Below are positions 1-9,196 of a stretch of 64,000 nt of DNA, one piece after another (within the stretch, counting starts at the first letter, position 1; each line of letters begins with the position of its first letter). The stretch comes from Marinoscillum sp040222955 (GTDB lineage Bacteria; Bacteroidota; Bacteroidia; Cytophagales; Cyclobacteriaceae). The stretch lies in the NCBI RefSeq assembly GCF_040222955.1, contig NZ_JAVKCA010000018.1:62001-126000 (forward strand). The letters run 5' to 3'. Under the pieces are notes generated by a model that saw nothing but the letters and a program-made list of their open reading frames with translations, did no database searches and was not told the origin of the DNA. The position numbers and the translations under genes are program-made.

Positions 1-1
1 C

Positions 2-2668
2 CTCGAGATTTCTATTGAGGTGAGTGAAGAAACCCTGAGAAGGTATAACCTCACTTTTGATCAGGTAGCGAGTGCGGTCAGGCTGAACAATAGGGACATT
101 TCGGCAGGATCTATTAAGTCGGCCAGCGAGGAGATTCTTATCCGATCCAAGGCTAAGGAAACCGAAGCTGATCAGATATCCGAGATTGTGGTGCGAAGTA
201 ATACCGATGGAAGCAAACTGCTTCTGAGGGACATAGCAACCATTAAAGAACAGTTCGCCGACCAGCCCAGCAAAGCTTTGCTCAATGGGAAACAGGCTGT
301 TTTTCTGGAAGTAAGAAAGCTTGAAGCTGAAGACCTGACCGAAATATCGGAAGCTGTCGATGCTTATGTGAAAGAGTTTAATAAAAATAATGACGCGGTA
401 CAGTTGACTACCACGTGGGATTTCAATAACATGCTGACCCAGCGCCTGGACCTGCTAACCTCCAATGGTTTGGTAGGACTCCTCCTGGTTTTGCTTTCGC
501 TTGGACTGTTTTTGAGTATCAGACTGTCATTCTGGGTGGCTTGGGGTATACCCTCGTCTTTCCTTGGGATGTTTATTCTCGGGTCATTTGTGGGGCTTAC
601 CGTGAATATGATTTCGCTTTTCGGAATGATCCTGGTGATCGGTATTTTGGTGGACGATGGGATTGTGATCGCTGAAAATATCTATGCCCATTTTGAGAAA
701 TCGAAGAATCCCATACAGGCAGCCGTAAGAGGAACCCTGGAGGTACTCCCTGCGGTGCTTACATCGGTGGTTACCACCATCGTGGCGTTCCTTCCCTTGC
801 TATTCCTTACAGGAGGATTCGAATTTTTGAAGGACATGGCCTATGTGGTGATTTTCAGTTTGAGTTTCTCCCTGTTGGAGGCATTTTTTATCCTGCCAGC
901 GCACCTTGCCAGTAAGAAGGTACTGAGTGTGAAGAAAGAAGACACCCGAAGCTATAAGATCAGAAAAGTGCTGAACAATGGCATTGACTTTATGCGATAT
1001 AAGGTGTATGGAAGGATGCTGAGCTACTCCATGAAATACAGAATGGTGTCAATGGCTGTGTTGCTCGGCTTTTTGGTCGTAGTGATTGGTTTATTGGCAG
1101 GAGGCCAGATCAAGGCCACATTTTTTCCTCAGATCCCATTCAATAGCTTCAATGTGAACATCTCCTTCAAGCCAGGTGAGCGTGAGCAGAAAGTGGAGTC
1201 TTACCTGACCAGGTTCAATGAAGCCGTCTGGAAGGTCAATGACGACCTGAAAGAGGAATTTGAAACCGAGAAGGACATTATTACTTACACGTTCACTAAT
1301 GTGGGCTTTTCCGGTGATGGTGAGAGCGGATCTCATGCGGGTAATGTGAACGTGATGTATGAGGAGTTGGACGAGTACGGAATTAACCAATTTGACCTGA
1401 TCAATAAAATCAGGAAGGAAATTGGTCCTGTGCCCGAAGCAGAAAAATTTAGCATAGGTGGAGGTAACCGCTGGGGTAAGCCAGTTTCCATTATGCTTTT
1501 GGGTAAAAATTATACAGAACTCAAGGAGGCTAAGGACTTTTTGAAAAGTGAACTGGGCAATATATCCGACCTCAAGGAGATTCAGGATAATGTGCCTGTG
1601 GGGAGAAGAGAGATGTTGTTTGATTTGCGTCCCGAAGCTTATTTCCTGGGGTTGACGCATGATGACATCACTCGCCAAATGCGCCAGGGCTTTTTTGGTG
1701 AGGAAGTTCAGCGCTTTATGAAGGGCAATGACGAACTGCGTGTATGGGTGCGCTATCCCAATAGCGGCCGTGAAAGTATCAGCCAGCTGGAAGATCTTAA
1801 GATCAAGACAGCATCTGGCCAGGAATTTCCACTGACCCAGGTCGCCGACTATCGCATTGAGCGCGGCGTATCCGGGATCAAGCACTTTAATTCATCAAGG
1901 GCGGTGACAGTGGAGGCTGATTTGCAGGATCCTTTTGCAGAAGTACCCCCAATTATCAAGAGAATAGAGGAGACCATTGTGCCTCAGCTTAAGGCTAAGT
2001 TCCCTTCTGTGGCGATTGATTATGGCGGACAGTCCAAGGAAAGTGAACGTGCCAGAGCTGAAATAGGCTTGTTTTTCGGAGGAGCATTCTTGTTGATCTT
2101 TTTTATTCTGATGATCACTTTCAGGTCATTTTATCAAGCCCTGCTCATCGTGGTTATGATACCCTTGGGTTGGTTTGGTGCCATGTTTGGGCACGGGGTA
2201 GAGTCCTGGATCAGTGGCCGTGAGTTGCCGGTTTCGCTGCTGAGCGTGTGGGGCATGGTGGCCCTTTCCGGGGTGATTATCAATGATGCTGTGGTGTTCT
2301 TGTCAAAGTTTAACTCCCTGGTGAAAGATGATGGTTTAACGGTGTATCAGGCAGCATATGAGGCTGGTATTGCCAGGTTCAGGGCGATTATGCTGACATC
2401 CCTGACTACAGTGCTGGGTCTGTATCCATTGATCAAGGAAACCAGCTTTCAGGCTCAGTTTCTGATCCCTATGGCCATATCCGTGGCGTATGGAGTACTC
2501 ATTGGCACATTCATCATTTTGTTGTTTTTCCCGGTTCTGATCCTCATTTTCAATGACGTCAGGAGAGCTCTACGCTGGTTTTGGACTGGTGAGAAACCTT
2601 CCAGGGAAGATGTGGAGCGTGTGCTATTGGACGAAAAGCGTCTGGAGGAATACAAGGAATCGGCTTAA
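2..2668 (+). CDS. RND-family efflux transporter permease subunit, 5' end cut by the window
   Basis: Inner-membrane proton-driven pump of the AcrB/MdtB (HAE-1) type that exports drugs or other amphiphiles through a tripartite complex. The frame stays open to the first bases of the window (codons before the GTG at 20 read LEISIE), so that GTG is internal and the true start lies upstream. 888 residues remain against about 1020-1060 for the family, so roughly the first 150 (TM1 and part of the first porter domain) are missing. Visible are a porter region, a TM2-TM6 block with the proton-relay motif LVDDGIVIAEN near position 645-680, a second periplasmic half, and a final TM block from about 2070. 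A TolC-like gene follows 35 bp downstream, probably in the same operon; the membrane-fusion adaptor is presumably upstream. Substrate cannot be told from sequence. Confidence 0.93.
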   Translation, partial: LEISIEVSEETLRRYNLTFDQVASAVRLNNRDISAGSIKSASEEILIRSKAKETEADQISEIVVRSNTDGSKLLLRDIATIKEQFADQPSKALLNGKQAVFLEVRKLEAEDLTEISEAVDAYVKEFNKNNDAVQLTTTWDFNNMLTQRLDLLTSNGLVGLLLVLLSLGLFLSIRLSFWVAWGIPSSFLGMFILGSFVGLTVNMISLFGMILVIGILVDDGIVIAENIYAHFEKSKNPIQAAVRGTLEVLPAVLTSVVTTIVAFLPLLFLTGGFEFLKDMAYVVIFSLSFSLLEAFFILPAHLASKKVLSVKKEDTRSYKIRKVLNNGIDFMRYKVYGRMLSYSMKYRMVSMAVLLGFLVVVIGLLAGGQIKATFFPQIPFNSFNVNISFKPGEREQKVESYLTRFNEAVWKVNDDLKEEFETEKDIITYTFTNVGFSGDGESGSHAGNVNVMYEELDEYGINQFDLINKIRKEIGPVPEAEKFSIGGGNRWGKPVSIMLLGKNYTELKEAKDFLKSELGNISDLKEIQDNVPVGRREMLFDLRPEAYFLGLTHDDITRQMRQGFFGEEVQRFMKGNDELRVWVRYPNSGRESISQLEDLKIKTASGQEFPLTQVADYRIERGVSGIKHFNSSRAVTVEADLQDPFAEVPPIIKRIEETIVPQLKAKFPSVAIDYGGQSKESERARAEIGLFFGGAFLLIFFILMITFRSFYQALLIVVMIPLGWFGAMFGHGVESWISGRELPVSLLSVWGMVALSGVIINDAVVFLSKFNSLVKDDGLTVYQAAYEAGIARFRAIMLTSLTTVLGLYPLIKETSFQAQFLIPMAISVAYGVLIGTFIILLFFPVLILIFNDVRRALRWFWTGEKPSREDVERVLLDEKRLEEYKESA

Positions 2669-2703
2669 ACCTTACAATTTTTAACAAGACAATTTTGAAG
2701 TAA

Positions 2704-4107
2704 ATGAAGTATTATACTTTACTCATTCTTTTTATAGCCGGTGGTTGGTTGGCCGAGGCCCAGGAGTCACTTTCGCTCAGTGATGCGATTGCTATCGCTC
2801 TGGAAAGGAACTATGACATCCGCATAGAGCGGAAAAATGTGATAGTGGCCGATAACAACAATAGCTGGGGAGAAGCTGGGATATTACCTTCTGTGAGTTT
2901 GGATGTCCAGAGCCAAAATAGCACACGTAATGAAAATAGGGGAGATCAGTTTTTTGGAGGTCAGACCTTCCCAGGCTTTAGGCTGAACGATCAGCGGAGC
3001 TTTTCAATGTCTCCTGCCCTCAATGTCAATTGGACTATTTTCCAGGGAAATAAAGCCATCATATCAAAAAGGCGTCTTGAACAGTTGCATTCAGAATCGA
3101 TGCAAAATGCCGATGTAGTAGTATCCAATACGCTCCAAGCCATTATTCTGGCATATTACAATGCGGTATTGGAGAAGGATCGGTTGGCAGCATTTCAGAC
3201 CCAGTTGGATTTGAGTAGGGACCGATATGAGTACACCAATACGAAGTACGAACTGGGAAGTGCAGTGACTTCAGATATACTACTGGAAGAAAATAACTAC
3301 CTGACAGACTCTAGCAACTACATCAACCAACTACTGACCTACCACAATGCATTAAGGAGTCTGAATGTGCTGATGGTCAATGATGATATCAACGAAGAAT
3401 ACATACTCACCGACAGTTTGATCTTTGAAACTGAAACCTATGCGCTGGAAAGCCTGGAAGAGCAGATGTATTCTGAAAATGTTGATCTACAAAAAATTTA
3501 CATCTCTCAGTCGATTTTGGAAACACAGGTAAAACAAAACCGTGCAGACCTGTATCCTACACTACGATTAAACGCGGGCTATCAATGGAATAGAAACGTA
3601 AATGACTTGACCAGTGCAGAATCCCCCGATGGCAACTATAACAATCCTGCAGAGCCATATGTGTCCAAGACCGGCACTTATTTTGCCAATTTCACATTGA
3701 GTTTCAATCTGTTTAATGGTGGCAAGGTGAACCGCGCTATCCGTAATAGTGTGGTGCAGGAGGATATCGGCAACCTTCGTGTTGATCAGTTGAAAACGGC
3801 ATTGAGTCAGGACTTAAATGAGGCTTACGAACGCTACCTTATCAGAAGACAACTTTACGGTATCAGTGCAAGAAGTGCCGATGCAGCACAAACCAACCTT
3901 GATATCTCGCAGCAGAAGTTTAAAAGTGGCACCATCAATTCTTTTGATTTCCGAGTATTGCAAAATAATTATCTGACAGCTGTCACCCAAAAACTACAGG
4001 CACTTTACAACTTGATGGATTCCAAAGTAGAGTTGATGAGGCTGACCGGAGGATTGATCTCCGAGCATGCCGAGCCGACACCTGAGACTGCTCCATCAGA
4101 TCAATAG
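2704..4107 (+). CDS. TolC-family outer membrane efflux protein
   Basis: Outer-membrane channel of the RND pump encoded just upstream. The 467-residue protein starts with a cleavable signal peptide (hydrophobic stretch ending WLAEAQ), then shows the two-fold TolC repeat. Each half begins with a helix of the type LSDAIAIALERNYDIRI, contains beta-strand segments (NVNWTIFQGNKA and TLSFNLFNGGKVNRAI) and a long amphipathic coiled-coil helix with regularly spaced Asn and Gln. Length and architecture match the family. It sits 35 bp after the permease gene and so is probably cotranscribed with it. Its TAG stop (4105-4107) overlaps the end of the convergent carboxypeptidase gene, and no terminator hairpin is visible between them. 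Confidence 0.92.
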   Translation: MKYYTLLILFIAGGWLAEAQESLSLSDAIAIALERNYDIRIERKNVIVADNNNSWGEAGILPSVSLDVQSQNSTRNENRGDQFFGGQTFPGFRLNDQRSFSMSPALNVNWTIFQGNKAIISKRRLEQLHSESMQNADVVVSNTLQAIILAYYNAVLEKDRLAAFQTQLDLSRDRYEYTNTKYELGSAVTSDILLEENNYLTDSSNYINQLLTYHNALRSLNVLMVNDDINEEYILTDSLIFETETYALESLEEQMYSENVDLQKIYISQSILETQVKQNRADLYPTLRLNAGYQWNRNVNDLTSAESPDGNYNNPAEPYVSKTGTYFANFTLSFNLFNGGKVNRAIRNSVVQEDIGNLRVDQLKTALSQDLNEAYERYLIRRQLYGISARSADAAQTNLDISQQKFKSGTINSFDFRVLQNNYLTAVTQKLQALYNLMDSKVELMRLTGGLISEHAEPTPETAPSDQ

Positions 4108-5396
4108 GCATCGCGGATTGCTTCCAGCACCGTCTGCATCTCTGCCTTTACTGCACTTACAGGAGTGAGGTAGTTGTTGTTCATAAATGAAAAAATGAGT
4201 TTTCTGCCTGAGTTGGTGACAATGAACCCACTCAGGCAATGATTGTTGCTGAGCGTTCCGGTTTTGGCAAAAACATAAGGTGGATTTCCGGGGTACCAGT
4301 TTTTCAAAGTGCCGGAGGCTCCACCTGTGGGGAATATCATTTCTATTTCATTCCAGGACAGCTGCCCATATATCTGCGACAGGACCTCTACGAGGGATTT
4401 GGGAGTAAACAGATTGTATCTGGAAAGGCCCGAGCCGTCAACCCACTGAATGGGGGATGAGAGGTGCCATTCAGAAAGAAGGTGATTTCTGAAGGCATCC
4501 AGGTTGTTATACCCACTATACCTGGCGGCTGTAATGAGGAGTTGTTCGGCCAGGAAATTATCACTGCGCTGCATCATAAGCGTGAGTGCTGGAATCAGTG
4601 CTTCATTATACAGCGTGTTGTAACTACTCAGGGGAGTCTTGCTGAACGAGACTCCAGCGTTGGTAGTGTCTGAGAGAAGTCTTGCCAGGAGTTCATGACT
4701 ATAGTCGAAAGGGATTTTCCTCTCGAATGAAGAGGTGTCATGCTCCATCCATATATTGAAGAGGTTAAATTTACGTTCACGATAGACAAGGCTTCCGGGC
4801 TTTTCACCCACAAAGAGACTGATATAGTCTTTAAAGAAAGCCGGGACCACACTTAGCGTATCCCTGTTGAAAATACGGACCTCATTGCCATAGATGGGCA
4901 TCCAGGATCGCTCTGTTTGATAGCTGTATTGATAATCATCCCAGGCCCACCCGGGCCCAAAAGGAGTAAGTTCACTTTCTGGCAGGTGAATTTCCAGGGT
5001 CTTGTTTTTGAGTTTGTTAATAACTGGCTGGGTAGGGAAGTCCGTGTGGAGAAAAGTAGGATCACCCAACGGCTCCAGCCGGATGGTGTCAGCAAATCTC
5101 TGAGCTAAAAAAGAGGGGATAGAGTCTGGTAGAGATGTGAGACAGGCGAAAGTAGTGAGGATTTTAGTGTTGGAGGCGGGCGTAAAGTACAGATCCGCGT
5201 TTTTTGTTTTCAGATACTTCCCTGATAGCGGATCGTAGAGTGCAAATCCGGTGAATTCCTTCCTGAAAATTTCCGACTGTTTGAGATACGTATCTATATC
5301 TCTGGATGTGGCCAGTTTTCTCAGGGAGTTGCAGCTGGGGAGGATAAAGACTAAAACACAAAATATTGCAATATGCCAGAATGGGTGATTTTTCAT
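4101..5396 (-). CDS. dacB: D-alanyl-D-alanine carboxypeptidase/endopeptidase, PBP4 family, lipoprotein
   Basis: Class C penicillin-binding protein (peptidase family S13) that trims or cuts peptidoglycan cross-links in the periplasm. The N-terminus has a hydrophobic segment ending in LPSC, a lipobox, so it is probably membrane-anchored by lipidation at Cys22. The three active-site motifs are present and in order: SNTK (Ser75, Lys78), SDN around residue 278, and KTG in FAKTGTLSNN around residue 375. The stretch between the first two motifs is long enough to carry part of the extra domain typical of PBP4. At 431 residues it is near the lower end of the family. It is transcribed alone, convergent with the TolC-like gene and divergent from the antiporter gene. 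Confidence 0.88.
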   Translation of the reverse strand: MKNHPFWHIAIFCVLVFILPSCNSLRKLATSRDIDTYLKQSEIFRKEFTGFALYDPLSGKYLKTKNADLYFTPASNTKILTTFACLTSLPDSIPSFLAQRFADTIRLEPLGDPTFLHTDFPTQPVINKLKNKTLEIHLPESELTPFGPGWAWDDYQYSYQTERSWMPIYGNEVRIFNRDTLSVVPAFFKDYISLFVGEKPGSLVYRERKFNLFNIWMEHDTSSFERKIPFDYSHELLARLLSDTTNAGVSFSKTPLSSYNTLYNEALIPALTLMMQRSDNFLAEQLLITAARYSGYNNLDAFRNHLLSEWHLSSPIQWVDGSGLSRYNLFTPKSLVEVLSQIYGQLSWNEIEMIFPTGGASGTLKNWYPGNPPYVFAKTGTLSNNHCLSGFIVTNSGRKLIFSFMNNNYLTPVSAVKAEMQTVLEAIRDAY

Positions 5397-5488
5397 GTTG
5401 TCAATAAAAATCCGCTTTTATTTAGAATTATGATGGATTTTAGCCTATTTTAGGAAGGAATAAAAGTCAACCATTATTTTTTTTGTAA

Positions 5489-5496
5489 TATTTTTG
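5489..5496 (+). promoter_or_regulatory. Candidate -7 element upstream of the Na+/H+ antiporter gene
   Basis: TATTTTTG fits the Bacteroidota housekeeping -7 motif TAnnTTTG exactly and lies 56 bp before the ATG, inside the very AT-rich 156-bp divergent spacer. No TTG stands at the expected -33 spacing, and such motifs occur by chance in AT-rich DNA, so support is weak. Confidence 0.3.
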
Positions 5497-5552
5497 TTTT
5501 TATTTTGGCATTGCCAATATGGACTAATTTCTAAGCCATTACCATTCACCAA

Positions 5553-6842
5553 ATGAGCATACTCGACCTAATCACGCTATTAATATTTTTAGCCGCCGTA
5601 TTTACCTTAATTAACATTACAGTTCTCAAGCTTCCCAGTACCATTGGGCTGATGGCTATTGCCCTCATGATGTCGGTGGTTATTTTACTGGCTGGTTACA
5701 TATTCCCCTCGGTCACACGCGCTGCAGAGCATATTATTACTGAATTTGATTTCAAAGAGGTCTTGCTTGGTGTCATGCTGAACTTCCTGCTTTTTGCAGG
5801 GGCCTTGTCAGTGGATTTGAAGAAACTTCTGGAAGAAAGGGTGGCGGTGTTGGTACTGGCCACAGTGGGAACACTACTGTCCACTTTCATTGTAGGTACT
5901 TTGGTTTATTACATATTCCCTGTACTTGGTGTGGAGATTGACTACATCTTCTGTCTCTTGTTTGGAGCCTTGATTTCTCCTACAGATCCGATTGCCGTAC
6001 TTGCTTTGATTAAGAAATTCGGGATGTCCAAAAATCTGGAAATTAAGATTGCGGGTGAATCTCTCTTTAACGATGGTGTAGGAGTGGTTATTTTCTTAAC
6101 CATACTGGGAATCGCTCAGTCTACTTATGGTGGAGCTGAAGCTGCCCATGGCGCTCACGGAGCCGGTGAAATTACCGCGTCCTCTGTGGCTATCTTATTT
6201 GGTCAGGAGGTTGTAGGTGGTGTCCTGATGGGAGCCATTTTTGGTTTCCTGGGCTTTCGCTTGCTGAACTTTATTGACAATGATCACGTGGAGCTTGAAG
6301 TACTTGTTACACTTACCCTGGTGATGGTGGGAGGTCGACTGGCGGAGTTAATCCACGTATCGGGACCATTGGCCATGGTGGTGATGGGACTCTTTATTGG
6401 AAATGAGGGTAGGGATGAGAAGCTTGCCAATGCCACCGGAGAGTATGTGTTTAAGTTCTGGCACTTACTGGATGAGGCACTGAATGCTATTTTGTTTATT
6501 CTCGTAGGGCTGGAGATGATTGTGATTGCGAATACCTTCTCGCCTACCAGCTTTCTTGTAGGGGGCGCTGGTATCTTGATTGTGCTTACTGCACGATTTA
6601 TCGGAGTTTCTTTGCCAATAAAAGCCATGTCTATTTTCCGTACTTTTGAACCAAAGACCATTATTATACTGACCTGGGGAGGTTTGAGGGGTGGTATTTC
6701 AGTAGCACTGGCGCTTTCTCTCGCAGAATTCACCTGGATGGAACCAGTCATTAAGGAAACCATTCTGTTTACAACGTATTGTTGTGTGGTTTTTTCTATT
6801 TTGGTTCAGGGCCTTACAATGGGATTTTTATTGAAGGATTAA
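5553..6842 (+). CDS. Na+/H+ antiporter, CPA1 (NhaP/NHE-like) family
   Basis: Polytopic inner-membrane cation/proton antiporter for pH and sodium homeostasis. The 429-residue protein is almost wholly hydrophobic with about 12 predicted membrane segments. It carries the CPA1 signature motifs SPTDPIAVLALIKKFG (unwound TM4 region) and AGESLFNDGVGVVIF (the Asn-Asp pair of the ion-binding site). A later conserved Arg-rich segment reads TWGGLRGGISVALALSL. A short Ala/His/Gly-rich loop (EAAHGAHGAGE) follows the ND motif. There is no C-terminal RCK or other cytosolic regulatory domain. The GPP34-like gene begins 20 bp downstream and is probably in the same transcript. Ion preference (Na+, K+ or Li+) cannot be settled from sequence. 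Confidence 0.92.
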   Translation: MSILDLITLLIFLAAVFTLINITVLKLPSTIGLMAIALMMSVVILLAGYIFPSVTRAAEHIITEFDFKEVLLGVMLNFLLFAGALSVDLKKLLEERVAVLVLATVGTLLSTFIVGTLVYYIFPVLGVEIDYIFCLLFGALISPTDPIAVLALIKKFGMSKNLEIKIAGESLFNDGVGVVIFLTILGIAQSTYGGAEAAHGAHGAGEITASSVAILFGQEVVGGVLMGAIFGFLGFRLLNFIDNDHVELEVLVTLTLVMVGGRLAELIHVSGPLAMVVMGLFIGNEGRDEKLANATGEYVFKFWHLLDEALNAILFILVGLEMIVIANTFSPTSFLVGGAGILIVLTARFIGVSLPIKAMSIFRTFEPKTIIILTWGGLRGGISVALALSLAEFTWMEPVIKETILFTTYCCVVFSILVQGLTMGFLLKD

Positions 6843-6862
6843 AATAATAAAAACGATTACTT

Positions 6863-7492
6863 ATGAAGATTAGCATAGCTGAGGGTTTGTATCTGATTGC
6901 CCTTGACGATGAAGAAGGACGCCTTTTGGCTGCGGCTGAAAAGACGATTGTGCCAGGACTGATTAGTGCTGCTATTCTTGAACTGCACCTTCTGAAGAAG
7001 GTGGGATTGAAAGACAACAAGATCTCGTCTGTAGAGCAGTCTGGTACAGGCAATGGCATTCTGGATGGTATTTTGCGAAAGCTCAAGACCGGATTGAATT
7101 TTCTGGATGCAGTGGAGGATCTTGCTCATCATTTTAAGGACATTCAGGAAGACCTCAATCAGCTGTTGGTGCAAAGGGGGATTCTGAGAAAAGAGGCTAC
7201 GAAACTGATGTGGATACCACTTTCTGAAAGAATGGATAATGCCAATTATTCGTTTGAGCAGGATATCAGAAATAGCCTGAAAACCATCGTTTTTAAGAGT
7301 GCCAAACCTACTATCTCCTTTGTGATTCTGATGTCTCTGATTTACGACTGCCAGATTCTGGATGAGGTATTCAGAGACAAAGATGAACTGATCGATGCAG
7401 TGAAAGTTGCTAAAGATATGGTGGATTCTCCGGTACTTACTCCAGAAGTTGCTACAGCACTAAGAGAGCTGAAGAAGTATTTTGGGAATTAA
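6863..7492 (+). CDS. GPP34 (GOLPH3/Vps74-like) family protein
   Basis: 209 residues, no signal peptide or membrane segment, so cytosolic or peripherally membrane-associated. The N-terminus (AEGLYLIALDDEEGRLLAA, then GLISAAILELHLLKKVGL) matches the start of the GPP34 fold, and the rest is mainly helical, as in that family. Eukaryotic members bind phosphatidylinositol-4-phosphate at the Golgi; the role of bacterial members is not established. The gene starts 20 bp after the Na+/H+ antiporter gene on the same strand, which suggests cotranscription and perhaps a membrane-associated job, but that is inference. The assignment is by motif pattern only. Confidence 0.7.
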   Translation: MKISIAEGLYLIALDDEEGRLLAAAEKTIVPGLISAAILELHLLKKVGLKDNKISSVEQSGTGNGILDGILRKLKTGLNFLDAVEDLAHHFKDIQEDLNQLLVQRGILRKEATKLMWIPLSERMDNANYSFEQDIRNSLKTIVFKSAKPTISFVILMSLIYDCQILDEVFRDKDELIDAVKVAKDMVDSPVLTPEVATALRELKKYFGN

Positions 7493-7512
7493 TCAATGAA
7501 ATCAAGTGAAGT

Positions 7513-7962
7513 CTACTCCTGAACTGGAGTAGTACTTCTACTGCTACGGAGTTCGTTTTCCTCTAGTAGTAATAGCTCAGACTCCTCTTCATTTAGATAG
7601 TAGTTGAATAACCTTTCAAATTCCTCACTCACCCCTTCAGCTGGTCGCTTGGTGATAGCTGCATAGGTGAGTACCTGAAAATCCCTCAGCGTGCGAAAAT
7701 AGGCCATCATGGTGTCCTGCTTTTCCATGAGCTTGTTGGCCCTGAAGGCCATAAAGCCAAACCCCTCATGCGGGTTGTTGTTGTCCTTTTCCAGAATGAG
7801 GTACTCTATGCCATCTACAGTTATTTTATCAAAATTGAAGACGATATCTTCGTGAATTTCTCTAGGCCTGAATGCCTCTCCTTCGTTGATGTCACGGTTT
7901 TCACAGCCATAGATGATAAGCACTGCAACGAGTGTAACGGCTAAATTTCTGTACGTTTTCAT
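7513..7962 (-). CDS. Small lipoprotein of unknown function, coupled to the K+ channel gene
   Basis: 149 residues. The N-terminus is a lipoprotein signal: hydrophobic MKTYRNLAVTLVAVLIIYGC followed by ENRDIN, with Cys20 as the likely lipidation site. The mature part is acidic, contains FNFDKITVDGIEYLILEKDNN and ends in a Glu-rich helix followed by a Ser/Thr-rich tail. I do not recognise the family. Its ATG overlaps the stop of the upstream potassium channel gene by 4 bp, so the two are very likely translationally coupled. The protein may act with the channel, but nothing in its sequence proves that. Confidence 0.72.
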   Translation of the reverse strand: MKTYRNLAVTLVAVLIIYGCENRDINEGEAFRPREIHEDIVFNFDKITVDGIEYLILEKDNNNPHEGFGFMAFRANKLMEKQDTMMAYFRTLRDFQVLTYAAITKRPAEGVSEEFERLFNYYLNEEESELLLLEENELRSSRSTTPVQE

Positions 7963-9056
7963 TTCTTATTCTTTGATGTCTCTCTGATATACCCTTCGTC
8001 TACTCCGAACATTTTCCTCAAAAGCTTAAAAGCTTTGCCATTCATGATGATGATGAGGTAATCTCCGGGAGCTATTTTGAGCTCACCCAATGGGTTTTTA
8101 ATCAGTCTTTTGTTGCCATATTTATCCCTTTTGGTAATGCCGATGAGCACGGCATTGAAGCGTTTTTTGAGGTCGAAAAATACTTCCTGATACGCTTTAC
8201 CCACGTATGGATTGGTGGGAATGATCAGAAGCTGCTTGATGTCGTAATCACCATCACCCCTGGCAAATGACATAATGGATTCACTGTAGCTGGCCACGTC
8301 CGGTTCGAACATGTAGGAAGCCAGCAATTTGGATGAAATCTCATGCTTGGAAATGGTATTGGTAACCCCAGCGCTTACAAAGGTGTTTTTGAGGTCTCCA
8401 TTATCAAGGGTCACCACATAATCCAGGTTGGGGAATATCTTTTTGAGATTCAGGATGTACACTAGCTTCTCTGTGTCATTGTCCAGATTGACAAAGACAA
8501 TAGAAGATTGTTCAATGTTGGTTTTTTTGAGTAGTTCCTGGCTTCCAAAATCACCGTAGAGGGTGAATATGTTTTTGGTTCCGTATAGATCTTTGATGTG
8601 ATCTATGTCCTCCCGATTGTTGGTAAATATTGCTACCTGCTTCCCGACACCAATTAATTGTTCGAGAACCATTTTTCCGAACTCATTCCATCCGATGATC
8701 ACAGCATGGCCTTCGAATGTCGTGCCATTGTAGCCTAGTTTTTTGTTTTCCTGAATAGTAGCCATAAGGTTAGTGAATTGACCGATTAATAATCCGTAGA
8801 TACCCAAACTCAAAAAGATGAAAATATAGCCAATGGCTCGCCCGTATATTGTGGCAGGGAACAAGTCTCCATAACCCACGGTGGTGAGCGTAACAATGGA
8901 ATACCACACGGCATTTTGCATATCTCTTATTGCTGACTGGTTGCTGTCCTGTTCCACATGCACCAATGCAGCCAGTAGTAGAAAATACACAATGAAGCCG
9001 GCGACAATTTTAATGGCTATGCTAAACGTCTTGTTATTTATGAGTTCCTTGAGCAT
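7959..9056 (-). CDS. Potassium channel with RCK (TrkA-N/TrkA-C) domains
   Basis: 365-residue two-TM potassium channel subunit of the MthK/Kch type. TM1 covers about residues 12-30. The pore helix and selectivity filter read TLTTVGYGDLFP at about residues 55-66 (TVGYG is the K+ filter), and TM2 follows at about 68-95. From about residue 113 a Rossmann-like RCK_N domain begins (GHAVIIGWNEFGKMVLEQL, a loosened GxGxxG), with an acidic strand end VNLDNDTEK around residue 190. A TrkA_C domain fills about residues 265-345. It is followed with a 4-bp overlap by a small lipoprotein gene. It probably assembles as a tetramer gated by nucleotide, Ca2+ or another ligand; which one cannot be read here. Confidence 0.93.
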   Translation of the reverse strand: MLKELINNKTFSIAIKIVAGFIVYFLLLAALVHVEQDSNQSAIRDMQNAVWYSIVTLTTVGYGDLFPATIYGRAIGYIFIFLSLGIYGLLIGQFTNLMATIQENKKLGYNGTTFEGHAVIIGWNEFGKMVLEQLIGVGKQVAIFTNNREDIDHIKDLYGTKNIFTLYGDFGSQELLKKTNIEQSSIVFVNLDNDTEKLVYILNLKKIFPNLDYVVTLDNGDLKNTFVSAGVTNTISKHEISSKLLASYMFEPDVASYSESIMSFARGDGDYDIKQLLIIPTNPYVGKAYQEVFFDLKKRFNAVLIGITKRDKYGNKRLIKNPLGELKIAPGDYLIIIMNGKAFKLLRKMFGVDEGYIRETSKNKK

Positions 9057-9077
9057 GTGATGATCTTACAGACGAAC

Positions 9078-9085
9078 CAAATATA
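9078..9085 (-). promoter_or_regulatory. Candidate -7 element for the K+ channel/lipoprotein operon
   Basis: Read on the minus strand the bases are TATATTTG, an exact fit to TAnnTTTG, about 22 bp before the channel ATG, which implies a short leader of about 15 nt. A TTG on the same strand lies about 23 bp further upstream instead of the usual 19-20. Weak to moderate support. Confidence 0.3.
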
Positions 9086-9196
9086 TATAAAAGGTTTCTC
9101 TTATAGTTCAATTCTTTACCGATTGATCGCTCAGAGAGGATAGTTTGGATATTATGGCCAATTTGCTGAAATATTAAGATTTGATCGAAAAAATAT

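Noticed and set aside
1091..1885. 264-residue minus-strand ORF inside the RND pump gene
   Set aside because: Lies wholly antisense to a clearly conserved gene; its translation has no domain pattern. A long open frame opposite a coding frame is common at this GC content.
7513..7532. Inverted repeat CTACTCC/GGAGTAG as a terminator between the GPP34 and lipoprotein genes
   Set aside because: 7-bp stem without a T tract on either strand, and it forms the last codons of the lipoprotein gene. Not enough for an intrinsic terminator.
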